From Pedococcus sp. 5OH_020 (GTDB taxonomy: Bacteria > Actinomycetota > Actinomycetes > Actinomycetales > Dermatophilaceae): a DNA stretch of 64,000 nucleotides. Shown piece after piece: positions 44,195-52,673 of this stretch (position 1 is its first letter; the number at the start of each line of letters is the position of its first letter). The stretch lies in contig NZ_JAPYZV010000008.1 of the NCBI RefSeq assembly GCF_027812955.1, positions 62,001 to 126,000 on the forward strand, read 5' to 3'. A model generated the notes under the pieces. It saw only the letters and a program-made list of their open reading frames with translations, was not told the DNA's origin and searched no databases. The translations under genes and the position numbers were made by a program.

Positions 44195-44655
44195 GCCTCC
44201 CTCCTCAACACCGCTGCCAGCAGGCCCATGCCGCCGACCAGCGTGACGAGCAAGGGAGCCAGCAGCGGGGGTCCCATCTCCACGTTGTATCGCCAGTTGC
44301 CCCACCCGCCGGGTTTCTGGGCGACTCCGCGGGCGTGCAGGTAGGTGCCCTGTAGCCCGTTCGCCACGATCGCAGCCGATGCGATCGGAAGCGCTGTCTT
44401 GGCGGCCCGGTGGCTCACGACGCCAGCCACACCCGCTGCAGCCCCGATCGGGCCCAGGACCACAGGGGACCACATCCACGGGTTGCCGAAGCTCGCCTTG
44501 TCGTGCTCGAAGTAGATCTCGGTCGCCGTGACAAGCGCTCCTGCCGCCGTCACGGCGGAGAGCCCGCGCTCGAACCGGCCATGCTTGACATCACCGACCA
44601 AGCGGTCGATGCCGTGCGTCGCGACCGACGCGGACCGGGCGTGGTGAAGGTGCAT
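44191..44655 (-). CDS. Hypothetical membrane protein of the GMC operon
   Basis: A 154-residue protein with four likely transmembrane segments (GLSAVTAAGALVTATEIYFE, PVVLGPIGAAAGVAGVVSH, IASAAIVANGLQGTYL, PLLAPLLVTLVGGMGLLA). ATG 44655 follows GGGAGGAG. It is the first gene of the operon with the subunit-3 and GMC genes and could anchor the dehydrogenase. No known family recognised. Divergent from marR. Confidence 0.75.
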   Translation of the reverse strand: MHLHHARSASVATHGIDRLVGDVKHGRFERGLSAVTAAGALVTATEIYFEHDKASFGNPWMWSPVVLGPIGAAAGVAGVVSHRAAKTALPIASAAIVANGLQGTYLHARGVAQKPGGWGNWRYNVEMGPPLLAPLLVTLVGGMGLLAAVLRREA

Positions 44656-44694
44656 GGCGGCTCCTCCCAAGAATCCGTTGTCTGCCCTACAATC

Positions 44695-44765
44695 GTTGCG
44701 TCCATGCAACTACTGTTCAGCATCACATGCTTCCAAACGGACCGCAACCATTGAGGTCATGCAAC
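44695..44765. promoter_or_regulatory. Two candidate MarR operators in the divergent promoter region
   Basis: GTTGCGTCCATGCAAC (44695-44710) is an imperfect 16-bp dyad. ATTGAGGTCATGCAAC (44750-44765) shares its right half. Both lie in the 129-bp gap between the GMC operon and the MarR gene. A third related site is at 46594-46609 before the SDR operon. Confidence 0.55.
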
Positions 44766-44784
44766 TGATGGCATACTGCTGGCC

Positions 44785-45279
44785 ATGAGCCCTAAGCCGA
44801 AGGCCACCGCTGACGACCCGGAGGCGCAGGCCGATGCCGTCATGCGAGCCGCCCGGGTACTCGTCGGAGTCGTCGCCAGGTCGGTGGCCGAGGTGGAGGA
44901 CGTCGTCTCGCTGCCGCAGCTGCGCGTGCTGGTTCTCGTGGCCAGCCGCGGCCGCCTCAACCTCGGACAGGTTGCGGAGGCGCTCGGTGTGCATCCCTCC
45001 AACGCCACGCGAACGGTCGACCGGCTCGTCGTGGCAGGTCTGGTGGAACGCACGGATGACCCAGCGGACCGGAGGTATCTCGCCCTGGAGCTCACCTTGC
45101 GCGGTCACGACGTCGTCGAACGTGTCATGGCGTACCGCAGGGCGTCGATCCTGGAGGTGATGGACCACATGAGCAGTACTCAGCGAAGGGCGCTCGCCCG
45201 CGCGCTGGAGACGTTCGCCGAGGCGGCAGGGGAGCCGTCGCAAGGGGAGGAGGCGTTCGTTCTGGGACTACCCGCCTGA
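44785..45279 (+). CDS. MarR-family transcriptional regulator
   Basis: A 164-residue winged-helix regulator: LPQLRVLVLVASRGRLNLGQ, then recognition helix HPSNATRTVDRLVVAGLVER near residues 72-91, and wing DDPADRRYLALELT. ATG 44785 is clear, though with little ribosome site, so the mRNA may be nearly leaderless. It is divergent from the GMC dehydrogenase operon and convergent with the SDR operon. Matching candidate sites occur before both, suggesting it controls them. Confidence 0.92.
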   Translation: MSPKPKATADDPEAQADAVMRAARVLVGVVARSVAEVEDVVSLPQLRVLVLVASRGRLNLGQVAEALGVHPSNATRTVDRLVVAGLVERTDDPADRRYLALELTLRGHDVVERVMAYRRASILEVMDHMSSTQRRALARALETFAEAAGEPSQGEEAFVLGLPA

Positions 45280-45315
45280 CAGCGCAGCGGCGGAAGGCAG
45301 TCGATGAAGCTCCGA

Positions 45316-46371
45316 TCATGATCGGACGGCACGCGGGCTGAGCAGGACGCGGGCAAGGAGTGCTGCGCTGGCGGCAAGGGCTGCGCCGAGCAGCCCGTGA
45401 TGATGGGATGCCCAGAGCTGGGGGCTGAGGTAGGTGGATCGTTCGTCGAACCTCCCGTGGGCCCCGAAGTCCTCGCCACGGTCGGCCGGTGCCCACAGGT
45501 TCTTGGGGGCGTCGCCGGGCTGCGGCTCCTGCGTCTGCTGCGAGGAGATCCCGGTCCTGGCCAGGTAACGGTCCAGCAGACCGGGTGCGACAGCATTGGC
45601 GGCAAGGGTGGCGGCGGTGCTCCCCCCGACCCAGTACTCCCGGCGGGAGGGGTGCTCCGCTGCGTAGACGACGGCCCTCGCAGCGACCTCCGGCTGGTAG
45701 ATCGGCGGCACAGGCTGCGGTCGCCGCGGCAACCGCGACAGGACCCACGAGAACTGCGGTGTGTTGACGGCAGGCATCTGCACCATGGTCACCTTCACCG
45801 TGCTCTTGTCGTGCAGCAGCTCGCACCTGAGAGCCTCGTGGAACCCTTGGATGGCGTGCTTGGCCCCGCAGTAAGCCGTTTGCAGGGGAATGCCGCGGTA
45901 GGCCAGCGCGGACCCGACGTGCACGATGGTCCCGTGGTGGCGCTCCTTCATGCGGGGCAGCACGGCCATCGTCGCGTACACGTAACCGAGGTACGAGACC
46001 TCGGTCACCCTGCGGTACTCCTCGGCGGTGATCTGCTCGAAGGGGCTGAACACCGAGGTGAACGCCACGTTGACCCACACGTCGATCGGTCCCAGCTCCT
46101 CCTCGATCAGGGCTACCGCCTTATCCACCTGGTCTGGGTCGGCCATGTCGGTGGGGACCAGCAGGGCCGTGCCGCCGGCGGCTCGCACCTCCGCGGCTGC
46201 CGCCTCGAGCCCCGTCCGGCCGCGCGCCAGCAGGGCGACGGCAGCGCCTTGGCGGGCGAAGGCCACTGCGCTGGCTCTGCCGATACCGCCCGAGGCTCCG
46301 GTGACAGCCACGACCTGGGGACTGCCACGACGCCGTCCGCCGCCTCCGACGCTGTCTGATCTTCCCGTCAT
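45316..46371 (-). CDS. Short-chain dehydrogenase/reductase
   Basis: A 351-residue SDR with cofactor motif TGASGGIGRASAVA near residue 24 and active-site AYCGAKHA near 166. The serine of the triad lies in HVGSALAYRG. About 70 extra residues follow the catalytic domain and end in a hydrophobic helix (GLLGAALAASAALLARVLLS), probably a membrane anchor. ATG 46371 overlaps the preceding small frame by 4 bp. Its last codons lie in a perfect palindrome TCCGATCATGATCGGA (45311-45326) that may help terminate both convergent transcripts. Substrate unknown. Confidence 0.88.
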   Translation of the reverse strand: MTGRSDSVGGGGRRRGSPQVVAVTGASGGIGRASAVAFARQGAAVALLARGRTGLEAAAAEVRAAGGTALLVPTDMADPDQVDKAVALIEEELGPIDVWVNVAFTSVFSPFEQITAEEYRRVTEVSYLGYVYATMAVLPRMKERHHGTIVHVGSALAYRGIPLQTAYCGAKHAIQGFHEALRCELLHDKSTVKVTMVQMPAVNTPQFSWVLSRLPRRPQPVPPIYQPEVAARAVVYAAEHPSRREYWVGGSTAATLAANAVAPGLLDRYLARTGISSQQTQEPQPGDAPKNLWAPADRGEDFGAHGRFDERSTYLSPQLWASHHHGLLGAALAASAALLARVLLSPRAVRS

Positions 46372-46571
46372 GATGTCCGTCCTTCCTCTCGTGCATACGC
46401 GCTGGTAACGCCGACAAGGGATGTGAAGACCGCGTCGTCGCCCCAACGGGCTGCGCACGTCCATGCGACGTCGCCTCCTGGGCGCGGAAGAACCCCGCCC
46501 TCGCCGTCCGCCAGCAGTGCGTACTCGCGCAGCACGTGAGGGGTGAAGCCGGCAAGAGGCTCATAGGCCAT
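46368..46571 (-). pseudogene. GH15-like N-terminal fragment
   Basis: A 67-codon frame reads LREYALLADGEGGVLPRPGG then DVAWTCAARWGDDAVFTSLVG, which matches the first beta-sandwich strands of bacterial GH15 glucoamylase/trehalase-like enzymes (normally about 600 residues). It then changes to unrelated sequence and stops with an ATGA overlap to the SDR gene. It looks like the stub of a large gene cut down by deletion, now serving as a leader for the SDR gene. ATG 46571 is the first codon. Confidence 0.6.
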
Positions 46572-46593
46572 GCCCTAGTCTTAGCACGCAATC

Positions 46594-46609
46594 ATTGCAA
46601 GGACACAAG
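46594..46609. promoter_or_regulatory. Candidate MarR operator before the SDR operon
   Basis: ATTGCAAGGACACAAG matches the reverse complement of the 44695 site (GTTGCATGGACGCAAC) at 12 of 16 positions. It lies 22 bp upstream of ATG 46571. Further TTGC/GCAAT repeats surround it (46587-46625). Confidence 0.5.
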
Positions 46610-46680
46610 CATTGCATTGTTGCGCCTCGCCTGGGCCGGTTGCGCTTCGCGCTGGAACGTGCCGATGGTTGAACGTCCGG

Positions 46681-47613
46681 TCAGTGGCCCCAGTGATCCG
46701 GGATGAAGGACATGCGGTCCTTCGGGCCCACGAGCTGGCTCCACGGGATCGTGAACTCCACGGCACCCGAGGCGCACGAGAACAGGGCGCAGTGGTCGAC
46801 GGTGATGGCCATGCCGGCTCTCGTGGGATACATCCCCACGTCGGCGCGTGATGGGGCGACCTGGGGCTCCTGCGGACGGGCCAGCCGGGCATACCGTCGT
46901 AGCTCCCGCTCGAAGTCCCACTGCGGTCCGCCCGTCCTCTGCATCTCGGCGAGCATGCCGGCCTTGGTGAAGGGGCGACCGGTCCTTGTGTCGACACTCA
47001 CGCTGCGGAGCAAGGTGAGCGGGTGCGCGGCACCGGCGGCATAGCGCACGATCTCCAGCGAGACCACGGCCAGACCGTCGACGTCGACTGGTGTGCTCAG
47101 ACGTGCGGAGAAACCGCTCGCCGGTTCGTCAGTGGCTGGGGGGCTGCCGGCCGTGCCCTTCCAGTCCTCACGCTCGGACACCACCATCCCGTTCACGGCA
47201 CGCTGCATCGCTGCTGCCGCCTGCACCGCGCCACAGGGAGAGCTGACCCCCAGTACTGGGTACTCGAGCGGACCACCGCGCCACGTCTCCTGGTGGACGG
47301 TGACGTGGAGCTTCAGCGGGGTTTGTCCCGCACAGGCGCCAGTCGGTGTGCGGGTCTGGCCCGTCTGACCTGGCGCTGACTGGGCGCTCGTCGAGGGCGA
47401 CGAAGGCGTCGTGGCAAGCGCCGTGGCTGTCGTGGGCTTGGTGGCCGTCGCGCTGACGGCTGCGCTGGGCGTCGCGTGCGTGCGCGCCGCCGTCGAAGCC
47501 CGGTCGGTGCCGTGGTCCGACGCGCATGCCGATAACGCTGTGGCGACCAGCAGCACAACGGCTCGCGAAGCAGCCGCACCACGCCAGGTCGACGCCATGT
47601 CGCCACCGCCCAT
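46681..47613 (-). CDS. Lipoprotein with RsiV/DUF3298-like domain
   Basis: A 310-residue exported protein. The signal peptide ends in the lipobox LSACAS near residue 28, followed by a Thr/Ser/Ala-rich linker and a domain beginning PLKLHVTVHQETWRGGPLEY. Elements such as LEIVRYAAGAAHPLTLLRSV and TVDHCALFSCASGAVEFTIP resemble the DUF3298 region of RsiV and related proteins. The match is by eye. ATG 47613 is chosen; ATG 47598 is an alternative. No sigma gene adjoins it, so an anti-sigma role is not supported. Confidence 0.75.
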   Translation of the reverse strand: MGGGDMASTWRGAAASRAVVLLVATALSACASDHGTDRASTAARTHATPSAAVSATATKPTTATALATTPSSPSTSAQSAPGQTGQTRTPTGACAGQTPLKLHVTVHQETWRGGPLEYPVLGVSSPCGAVQAAAAMQRAVNGMVVSEREDWKGTAGSPPATDEPASGFSARLSTPVDVDGLAVVSLEIVRYAAGAAHPLTLLRSVSVDTRTGRPFTKAGMLAEMQRTGGPQWDFERELRRYARLARPQEPQVAPSRADVGMYPTRAGMAITVDHCALFSCASGAVEFTIPWSQLVGPKDRMSFIPDHWGH

Positions 47614-48009
47614 GAGCACCCCTTCGACCTCAGCCGCCGCCGTCGACCTTCGGCATCCCAGAACAGCGGTTCGAGGGCGATCGGTCAACCACCTTCTGCG
47701 GCATACATGGCCGTCACCCGTGCGAGAAGGTCTCGGAGCTCACCCTTTGACGCGCCGGAAGGTCGCGGTCTCGGGATCGCAGGCGTCGGGGATGGCGATC
47801 CGGACAGGGCCGGAACCGACGAGCACGGGAACCGGGCTTCCCTGCCACCTGCCGCTGTCCGCCGGGCTGCCGTCCGCCTGGGCTGGTTGGCCTGATGGAC
47901 TGGACTACGCCGCGAGGAGTACGTGGGGAGACGCCCGGCGGAGGACGTGAGAGCGTGGTGGCCCGGGCATGCTTGGGTAGCGACCATAGGGACGGGAAGG
48001 CAGTGTGAG
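47614..48009. other. 396-bp stretch without a supported gene
   Basis: Only short overlapping frames are seen on both strands, none with a ribosome site. A 30-40 codon minus-strand frame around 47740-47860 has protein-like composition (VGSGPVRIAIPDACDPETAT) but no start and no continuation. It may be a gene remnant. No repeat or operator was recognised. Confidence 0.6.
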
Positions 48010-48426
48010 ATGACCGAAGGTGACCTGATTGCTACCACGGCGCGCCTGCGGAGCAGACTGAGGCAGCTTCTTGCGATGCTGGCCGCTGAGTTTCTGCTGG
48101 GCATGGGCGCCAACCTGATCGGCCTACCGTCCGAGGTCACTGGTGCCGCAGGAGTCACCACGCTCACCCTGGTCGGGCTTCATGTGGCCCTCGCGATCGC
48201 GATCGTCGTCGTTGCGATCATGGTGACCATGTCGCGACCGGCGCAAGTGCGTCGATCGACGACGGGTGGCATGGCTAGCGTTGTCATGACCTTCCTTGCC
48301 GGCGCGGGCACCTTGATGACGGGGAATGGCTGGCTCTCCTTCGTCATGGCCACCGGATTCCTCATCGCGGCCGGCCTCTACGGCGCCGCGTACGTGGAGA
48401 CGACCAGATCGCCAAGAACGACGTAG
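48010..48426 (+). CDS. Hypothetical four-helix membrane protein
   Basis: A 138-residue protein with four predicted transmembrane helices (LLAMLAAEFLLGMGANLIGL, GVTTLTLVGLHVALAIAIVV, SVVMTFLAGAGTLM, LSFVMATGFLIAAGLYGAAY) and short loops. ATG 48010 follows GGGAAGG. The layout resembles small DoxX/DUF-type membrane proteins, but no family can be named. It stands alone between two minus-strand genes. Confidence 0.7.
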   Translation: MTEGDLIATTARLRSRLRQLLAMLAAEFLLGMGANLIGLPSEVTGAAGVTTLTLVGLHVALAIAIVVVAIMVTMSRPAQVRRSTTGGMASVVMTFLAGAGTLMTGNGWLSFVMATGFLIAAGLYGAAYVETTRSPRTT

Positions 48427-48533
48427 GCCCGGCACGCTCTCCGTCTGGACTGCCGCGGCGAAACGGCTCAGCTGAGCCTCTTACCGGGAGTGCCGCGAGG
48501 CGGACGCACAGACCCGACCGTGTGCTGGGCGAG

Positions 48534-49832
48534 TCAACCGAGCACCACGACGGTGTACCCGCCGAACACTTGTCCCTGCTGGCTGGCCGTCACGCGGTAG
48601 ACGTGGGCCGATCCGGGCGCCGGTGGGGCGTCCGTGGTGGTCAACCCCACCTGCTGGTGGTCCGCTGTCACCTCCTGTGAGCTGGCGGCACCGATGCCCA
48701 ACCCCGCGCCGGCGATGTCGCGGGGAGGAGTCAGGAGTACGTCGCCCGTGGCAGGCGCACCTGCCGGGAACTGGCCACGAACGCCCGTGCGCAGCTGCAG
48801 CCACGGCATACCCGCCGGCACGACACGTTCCACGGCTACGGTGGCTGGCGCATCGTAGAGGGGCCCTACCCGCAGCATGAGCGGCGCATCCACCAAAGCC
48901 GCCGCGGCGACCGCTCCTGGCCCGGCAGCGATGCGCGCCTGGGCGCCGCCTGTGGCGATGACATGGATGTTGCGCTGGGCCACGTGACGGTTCAGAGCGG
49001 CATCCCACGGCGGTGTCCCGAGCCCGTCGGACGTCTCGTCCCAGACGCGGACGACAAGGCACTCATGGCCGCCGTTGACGAACGTGGGGACCCAGACGTT
49101 GGGGCACTTGACGAGGCGGTGGCTGCGTCCGCTGTCGCGTGCGCCGAGGGCAACGACCGTCTCCCCGATCAGGTTGGCGCTTCCGGGCCCGATGCCCAGT
49201 GAGGGGTCGCACCAGAAGAACTGGACGATGACGTTGGGCGCCTGCGCCCGGCCGAAGTTCCAGACGTGGGCATACAGAGTGTTGGGCATGCCCGCGAGCG
49301 CGGTCTGCCCGAGGTCAGGAGGGATCTCGGGTGCGAAGGCCGGCTCGACGCCGGCCAGCAACAGGATGTCGGGGCTCTCCCAGAACGGTCCTGCCACCGG
49401 ACGGGCACCGCGGTCTCCGGGGTTGGCCCGCATGAACAGGAACGGCAGGTACATCTGGTCCCGCGGTCCTGGCCACTGGTTCGGCGGATGGTGGTCGAAG
49501 TTGCCCGGGCGAACCTCGCCGCCGGGGAGCTGACCCGTCGACGTCCCGCAGTGGTGACCCGGACGCTTGGGGTTGTTCCACCCCACGGTCGTGCCACCGT
49601 CGTCGCCGTGCCCACCACCGTGTCCACCACCGTGTCCACCATGCCCGCCGCCGTGGCCACCATGCCGTCCCTTGCAGGTGCAGCCGCAGTCGCAACCGAA
49701 GGAGCAGTCGCAACTGCAGCAGCAGTGGTCGTGCTGGTGATCGTGGTGGTGATCCCCGTCGTGGCGGTGGGAGTCATCGTCATGTTCATGGTGGTGGTGG
49801 CCGTCGCCGCGCGTGCAGCAGTCGTGGCTCAT
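48534..49832 (-). CDS. His/Cys/Gly-rich protein with a C-terminal beta-rich domain
   Basis: A 432-residue protein not recognised as a known family. Residues 2-75 are extreme: clusters HHHHEHDDDSHRHDGDHHH and CCCSCDCSFGCDCGCTCKG, then GGH repeats, a composition that should bind transition metals strongly. The remaining 350 residues are beta-rich (LYAHVWNFGRAQAPNVIVQF, HECLVVRVWDE) and resemble CARDB/immunoglobulin-like surface domains. No signal peptide. ATG 49832 overlaps the stop of the zinc phospholipase-like gene by 4 bp, so the two products probably work together. Possible metal store or cofactor donor. Function unproven. Confidence 0.75.
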   Translation of the reverse strand: MSHDCCTRGDGHHHHEHDDDSHRHDGDHHHDHQHDHCCCSCDCSFGCDCGCTCKGRHGGHGGGHGGHGGGHGGGHGDDGGTTVGWNNPKRPGHHCGTSTGQLPGGEVRPGNFDHHPPNQWPGPRDQMYLPFLFMRANPGDRGARPVAGPFWESPDILLLAGVEPAFAPEIPPDLGQTALAGMPNTLYAHVWNFGRAQAPNVIVQFFWCDPSLGIGPGSANLIGETVVALGARDSGRSHRLVKCPNVWVPTFVNGGHECLVVRVWDETSDGLGTPPWDAALNRHVAQRNIHVIATGGAQARIAAGPGAVAAAALVDAPLMLRVGPLYDAPATVAVERVVPAGMPWLQLRTGVRGQFPAGAPATGDVLLTPPRDIAGAGLGIGAASSQEVTADHQQVGLTTTDAPPAPGSAHVYRVTASQQGQVFGGYTVVVLG

Positions 49833-52438
49833 CGCAGGTTGCCTCCTCCGCCGTGGTTGCCGTCGCCGTGGTTGCCGTCGCCGTGGTTGCCGTCGCCGTG
49901 GTTGCCGTCGCCGCCCGTGCCCGCAGAGGCCGAGCCGGGGGGATCGACGTACTTCAGGCGTAGCGGTGGCTGTGGCCTCCACTTCGTGTGGGCGCCGTCG
50001 TACCGCTGCGGCTCGACGAGGGGCGTGTGGTACTCGATGCCGAGGTCTGTGGTGTCCGTCTCGGTGCCACGCACCCAGTCCCAGGTGAGGTAGGCGTAGG
50101 CACGGTCGGCGTCGAGGTTGAACTGCGTCCCGTAGCCCGTGGGGTTGGCCAGCTGTCCGATGAGGTATGCCGAGAACGGCACCGGGTCACCCAGCGGACT
50201 GCGCCGGTCGCGGGCCTTGCCGATGAAGGCCTCGTTGAGCTGGTCGGTCTGCCATGGGGTCTGGGCGCGCTCGTAGCGGTAGCGGGCCTCTCGGTCGGGC
50301 TGGGCCGTGGTGCGGAAGAAGACCTCGTCGGGACGGGTGCCCTCGGCATAGGGGCCCGGGCGCATCGGCTTGAACGCCAAGGAGGGGGCCTGCGGGTCCC
50401 CGGCATGGGGGTCGTACGTCTCAGTCGGCGTGGTGATCCTGGTGTCGGGTCCGGGCCCGGTGGAGAGCAGACTGATGCTGGGGTAGGCCCAGGGACGGCG
50501 GAACTCCCAGTCCTCCCAGTCGGACCCGACGGTGCCGTGGTACCGCAGCACCGGGTAGTAGGGGTAGTTCGGGTCGCGCGTCGAGTGGCTGACGATCACC
50601 GACGGATCGGTGTCCAGGTGGCCGAGGGGGTCGACTGCGTCGGCCAGCGCCTGTTGGAAGGCCCCGTCGACGGTGGCGCCGAGAGTGATGAGCGGCAGGT
50701 CGATCTCGTTGGGCAGCCGGAGCTCGCCGTCCTCGTACCGCTGCTCCCCGTGAGGCATGAGGATGCCCGTGTGCGCCATCACGTCGTGGGTCTTGGCGGC
50801 GACGTCCCAGATCTTCATGGCGAGCTCGTACAGGCCGAGGCGCACCGGGTAGGTGAGCGGGCTCAGGGCCATCTTGATGAGGTCGCCCACCAGCTTGATG
50901 GCGTCCTCGATCTCCTTGATGGCCCACTCGATGAGCGCCACGAAGATCTCGCAGACGTCGACGATCGGGTTCGAGGAGTCGACTCCGGAGAAGTCAGGCG
51001 GCTGGGCGAGGTTGGTGAAGTCCGAGGCGGGCGGAACGATCACGAAGTCGGGCTTGCGCGGCTTCTGCAGCTCCCACGAACCGCTGAAGTTGAGCTTGTA
51101 CAGCGTGATCATGAGGCGGTACATCGTCTGCACCTGCCATGGCAGCGGGAAGCCCCGCGGCACAGCGAAGTCCGGCGGGGGAGCAATGCCGTCGAGTATC
51201 TCCTGGAACGGCCCGTCCAGGCCGTGCCCGGTGACGTCCTTGACCACAGTGGCCAGGAGCCCGGAGTCGATGCTCTGCTGGAACGCGTCGCCCTGGTAGA
51301 TCTTCGGGTGAGGGTGGTCGGCGAAGGTCTCGAGCATCGCCTTGACGATCGCGTCGGCCATCCAACCCGGCATCTCCCCGTCGACGTCGAGCTGCGTCTT
51401 GCGGGCGCGGGGGTCGTCCGAGAGCGGCGACGGGCGCTGCGCGCCGCGGGGGTCGTCCGGGGTGAGCTGGACGAGGAACCACAGCGCAGACATCGACAGC
51501 TCGGGGTAGTCGTCGGTCTTGCCCCACGGGTCTTGGGGGATGGTTCCGCCTTCGCCTGACTGCTGGTAGTTCCAGGCGTCGATGTGGTTCTCGATGAGGT
51601 GGTGGCGGGTCGGGTGGTCGCGGTAGGGACCGCCGCACTGCTCGTTGACGAAGCTGTGGGCGATGGTGTCCGTCCCAACGTGGACGACGTAGCCGAGCGC
51701 GAAGGCGAGGAACTGGTCAGACCGCTGTTGGCCCTCGTCAGTGCCGTCGTCGAGGTCCTGGGCCTGTCGTACGAGCGCCTGGCACATGGCGGAGGTGCGG
51801 CGGTAGTGGGTCATGTCGCTCCAGAGGAAGTCCTCCTCGGGCCACCCCTTCTGGATGACGGTGTTCATCAGTCCCCAGATGTCGGTGAAGGAGGTGAGCT
51901 CCTCCAGGCCGATCTCCTTGATCGCGACGAGCAGTTCCTCCAGACCGGTCTGGATCGAGCTGAGGATCCCGCCGGTCAGGTCGTCGGCGAGCTCGCCCAC
52001 GGTGTCGACGAGCGGGCCGAGGGTCTTGTCCCACCAGGCCGTGAAGTCCTTCCAGACCTTGTCGAGCTTGATGAGGAAGCGGATGATCCCGGCCAGTGTG
52101 GAGTTCACCTCGTCGAGGATGACCAGGAGGGGCTCCCAGTCGTCCTCCTTGGCGGCGTCGAAGTAGTAGTAGGTGGCCAGGGCCAGCATGATGAGGTCGG
52201 AGCGTGGGCCGAGGACGTCGTTGCTCCAGTCCTGGGAGAAGAAGAAGAGGTCGGGACCGATTGCCCCGATCGCCGTGAACTTCTCCCACTCGTGCATGAC
52301 GTCGGCGCACTTCTGGGGGCTGAATGCCGACGGGACGTCGTCGCCTCCTCCCAGCCCCGGCCAGTCGTTGAAGTCGCCGCCGGCCAGCAGGTCTGCGACC
52401 CGTCGAGCGGTGTAGAGGTGCGTGAAGTGACCTGGCAT
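49829..52438 (-). CDS. Zinc-dependent phospholipase C-like domain protein
   Basis: An 869-residue protein whose N-terminal part matches the zinc-dependent phospholipase C fold: MPGHFTHLYTARRVADLL, IGAIGPDLFFFSQDWSND near residue 50, and the helix GYVVHVGTDTIAHSFVNEQ near 230 with HHLIENHIDAWN supplying His/Asp ligands. The remaining 550 residues are not recognised and end in GDGNH repeats. ATG 52438 is favoured (GAGG 6 nt upstream, family N-terminus begins here). ATG 52525 or 52558 would add a poor leader. No signal peptide. May be a structural relative rather than an active lipase. Confidence 0.8.
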   Translation of the reverse strand: MPGHFTHLYTARRVADLLAGGDFNDWPGLGGGDDVPSAFSPQKCADVMHEWEKFTAIGAIGPDLFFFSQDWSNDVLGPRSDLIMLALATYYYFDAAKEDDWEPLLVILDEVNSTLAGIIRFLIKLDKVWKDFTAWWDKTLGPLVDTVGELADDLTGGILSSIQTGLEELLVAIKEIGLEELTSFTDIWGLMNTVIQKGWPEEDFLWSDMTHYRRTSAMCQALVRQAQDLDDGTDEGQQRSDQFLAFALGYVVHVGTDTIAHSFVNEQCGGPYRDHPTRHHLIENHIDAWNYQQSGEGGTIPQDPWGKTDDYPELSMSALWFLVQLTPDDPRGAQRPSPLSDDPRARKTQLDVDGEMPGWMADAIVKAMLETFADHPHPKIYQGDAFQQSIDSGLLATVVKDVTGHGLDGPFQEILDGIAPPPDFAVPRGFPLPWQVQTMYRLMITLYKLNFSGSWELQKPRKPDFVIVPPASDFTNLAQPPDFSGVDSSNPIVDVCEIFVALIEWAIKEIEDAIKLVGDLIKMALSPLTYPVRLGLYELAMKIWDVAAKTHDVMAHTGILMPHGEQRYEDGELRLPNEIDLPLITLGATVDGAFQQALADAVDPLGHLDTDPSVIVSHSTRDPNYPYYPVLRYHGTVGSDWEDWEFRRPWAYPSISLLSTGPGPDTRITTPTETYDPHAGDPQAPSLAFKPMRPGPYAEGTRPDEVFFRTTAQPDREARYRYERAQTPWQTDQLNEAFIGKARDRRSPLGDPVPFSAYLIGQLANPTGYGTQFNLDADRAYAYLTWDWVRGTETDTTDLGIEYHTPLVEPQRYDGAHTKWRPQPPLRLKYVDPPGSASAGTGGDGNHGDGNHGDGNHGDGNHGGGGNLR
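49851..49910 (-). repeat. 15-bp coding tandem repeat, four copies
   Basis: CCGTGGTTGCCGTCG is repeated four times without interruption. On the minus strand it encodes GDGNH repeats at the very C-terminus of the zinc phospholipase-like protein, just before the His/Cys-rich gene starts. Confidence 0.92.
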
Positions 52439-52673
52439 GCGGTACCTCGGCTCGGCGGGTGATGCGGGGATCGGTGTTGCGCAGAGGGCACGTTGAGTAG
52501 CAACGTGCTCCGTTTGACTCTCCATGGCGGACTTGCGTCTGTCCTCCACCGTTTGCATGATCCTGCTCTCCGGGCCATCGATGCGGACCGGCTGAACTTT
52601 GCGAGGGCAAGCCTCGTGTACGTAGTGGCGCCTGCCCATCTCGGGCTGTCCGCTCCTGAACGGGAGGTTGTCC

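Noticed and set aside
46681-47613. Anti-sigma factor (RsiV) function for the lipoprotein.
   Set aside because: It is anchored outside the membrane by a lipobox, has no cytoplasmic sigma-binding part and no sigma gene beside it.
47740-47860. Minus-strand mini-frame containing VGSGPVRIAIPDACDPETAT as a transposase-accessory remnant.
   Set aside because: Too short, no start codon, and no second motif to support any family.
49570-49910. CRISPR-like array in the repetitive DNA around 49.6-49.9 kb.
   Set aside because: The repeats are 15-bp or shorter, without spacers, and encode GDGNH and Gly/His repeats of two genes.
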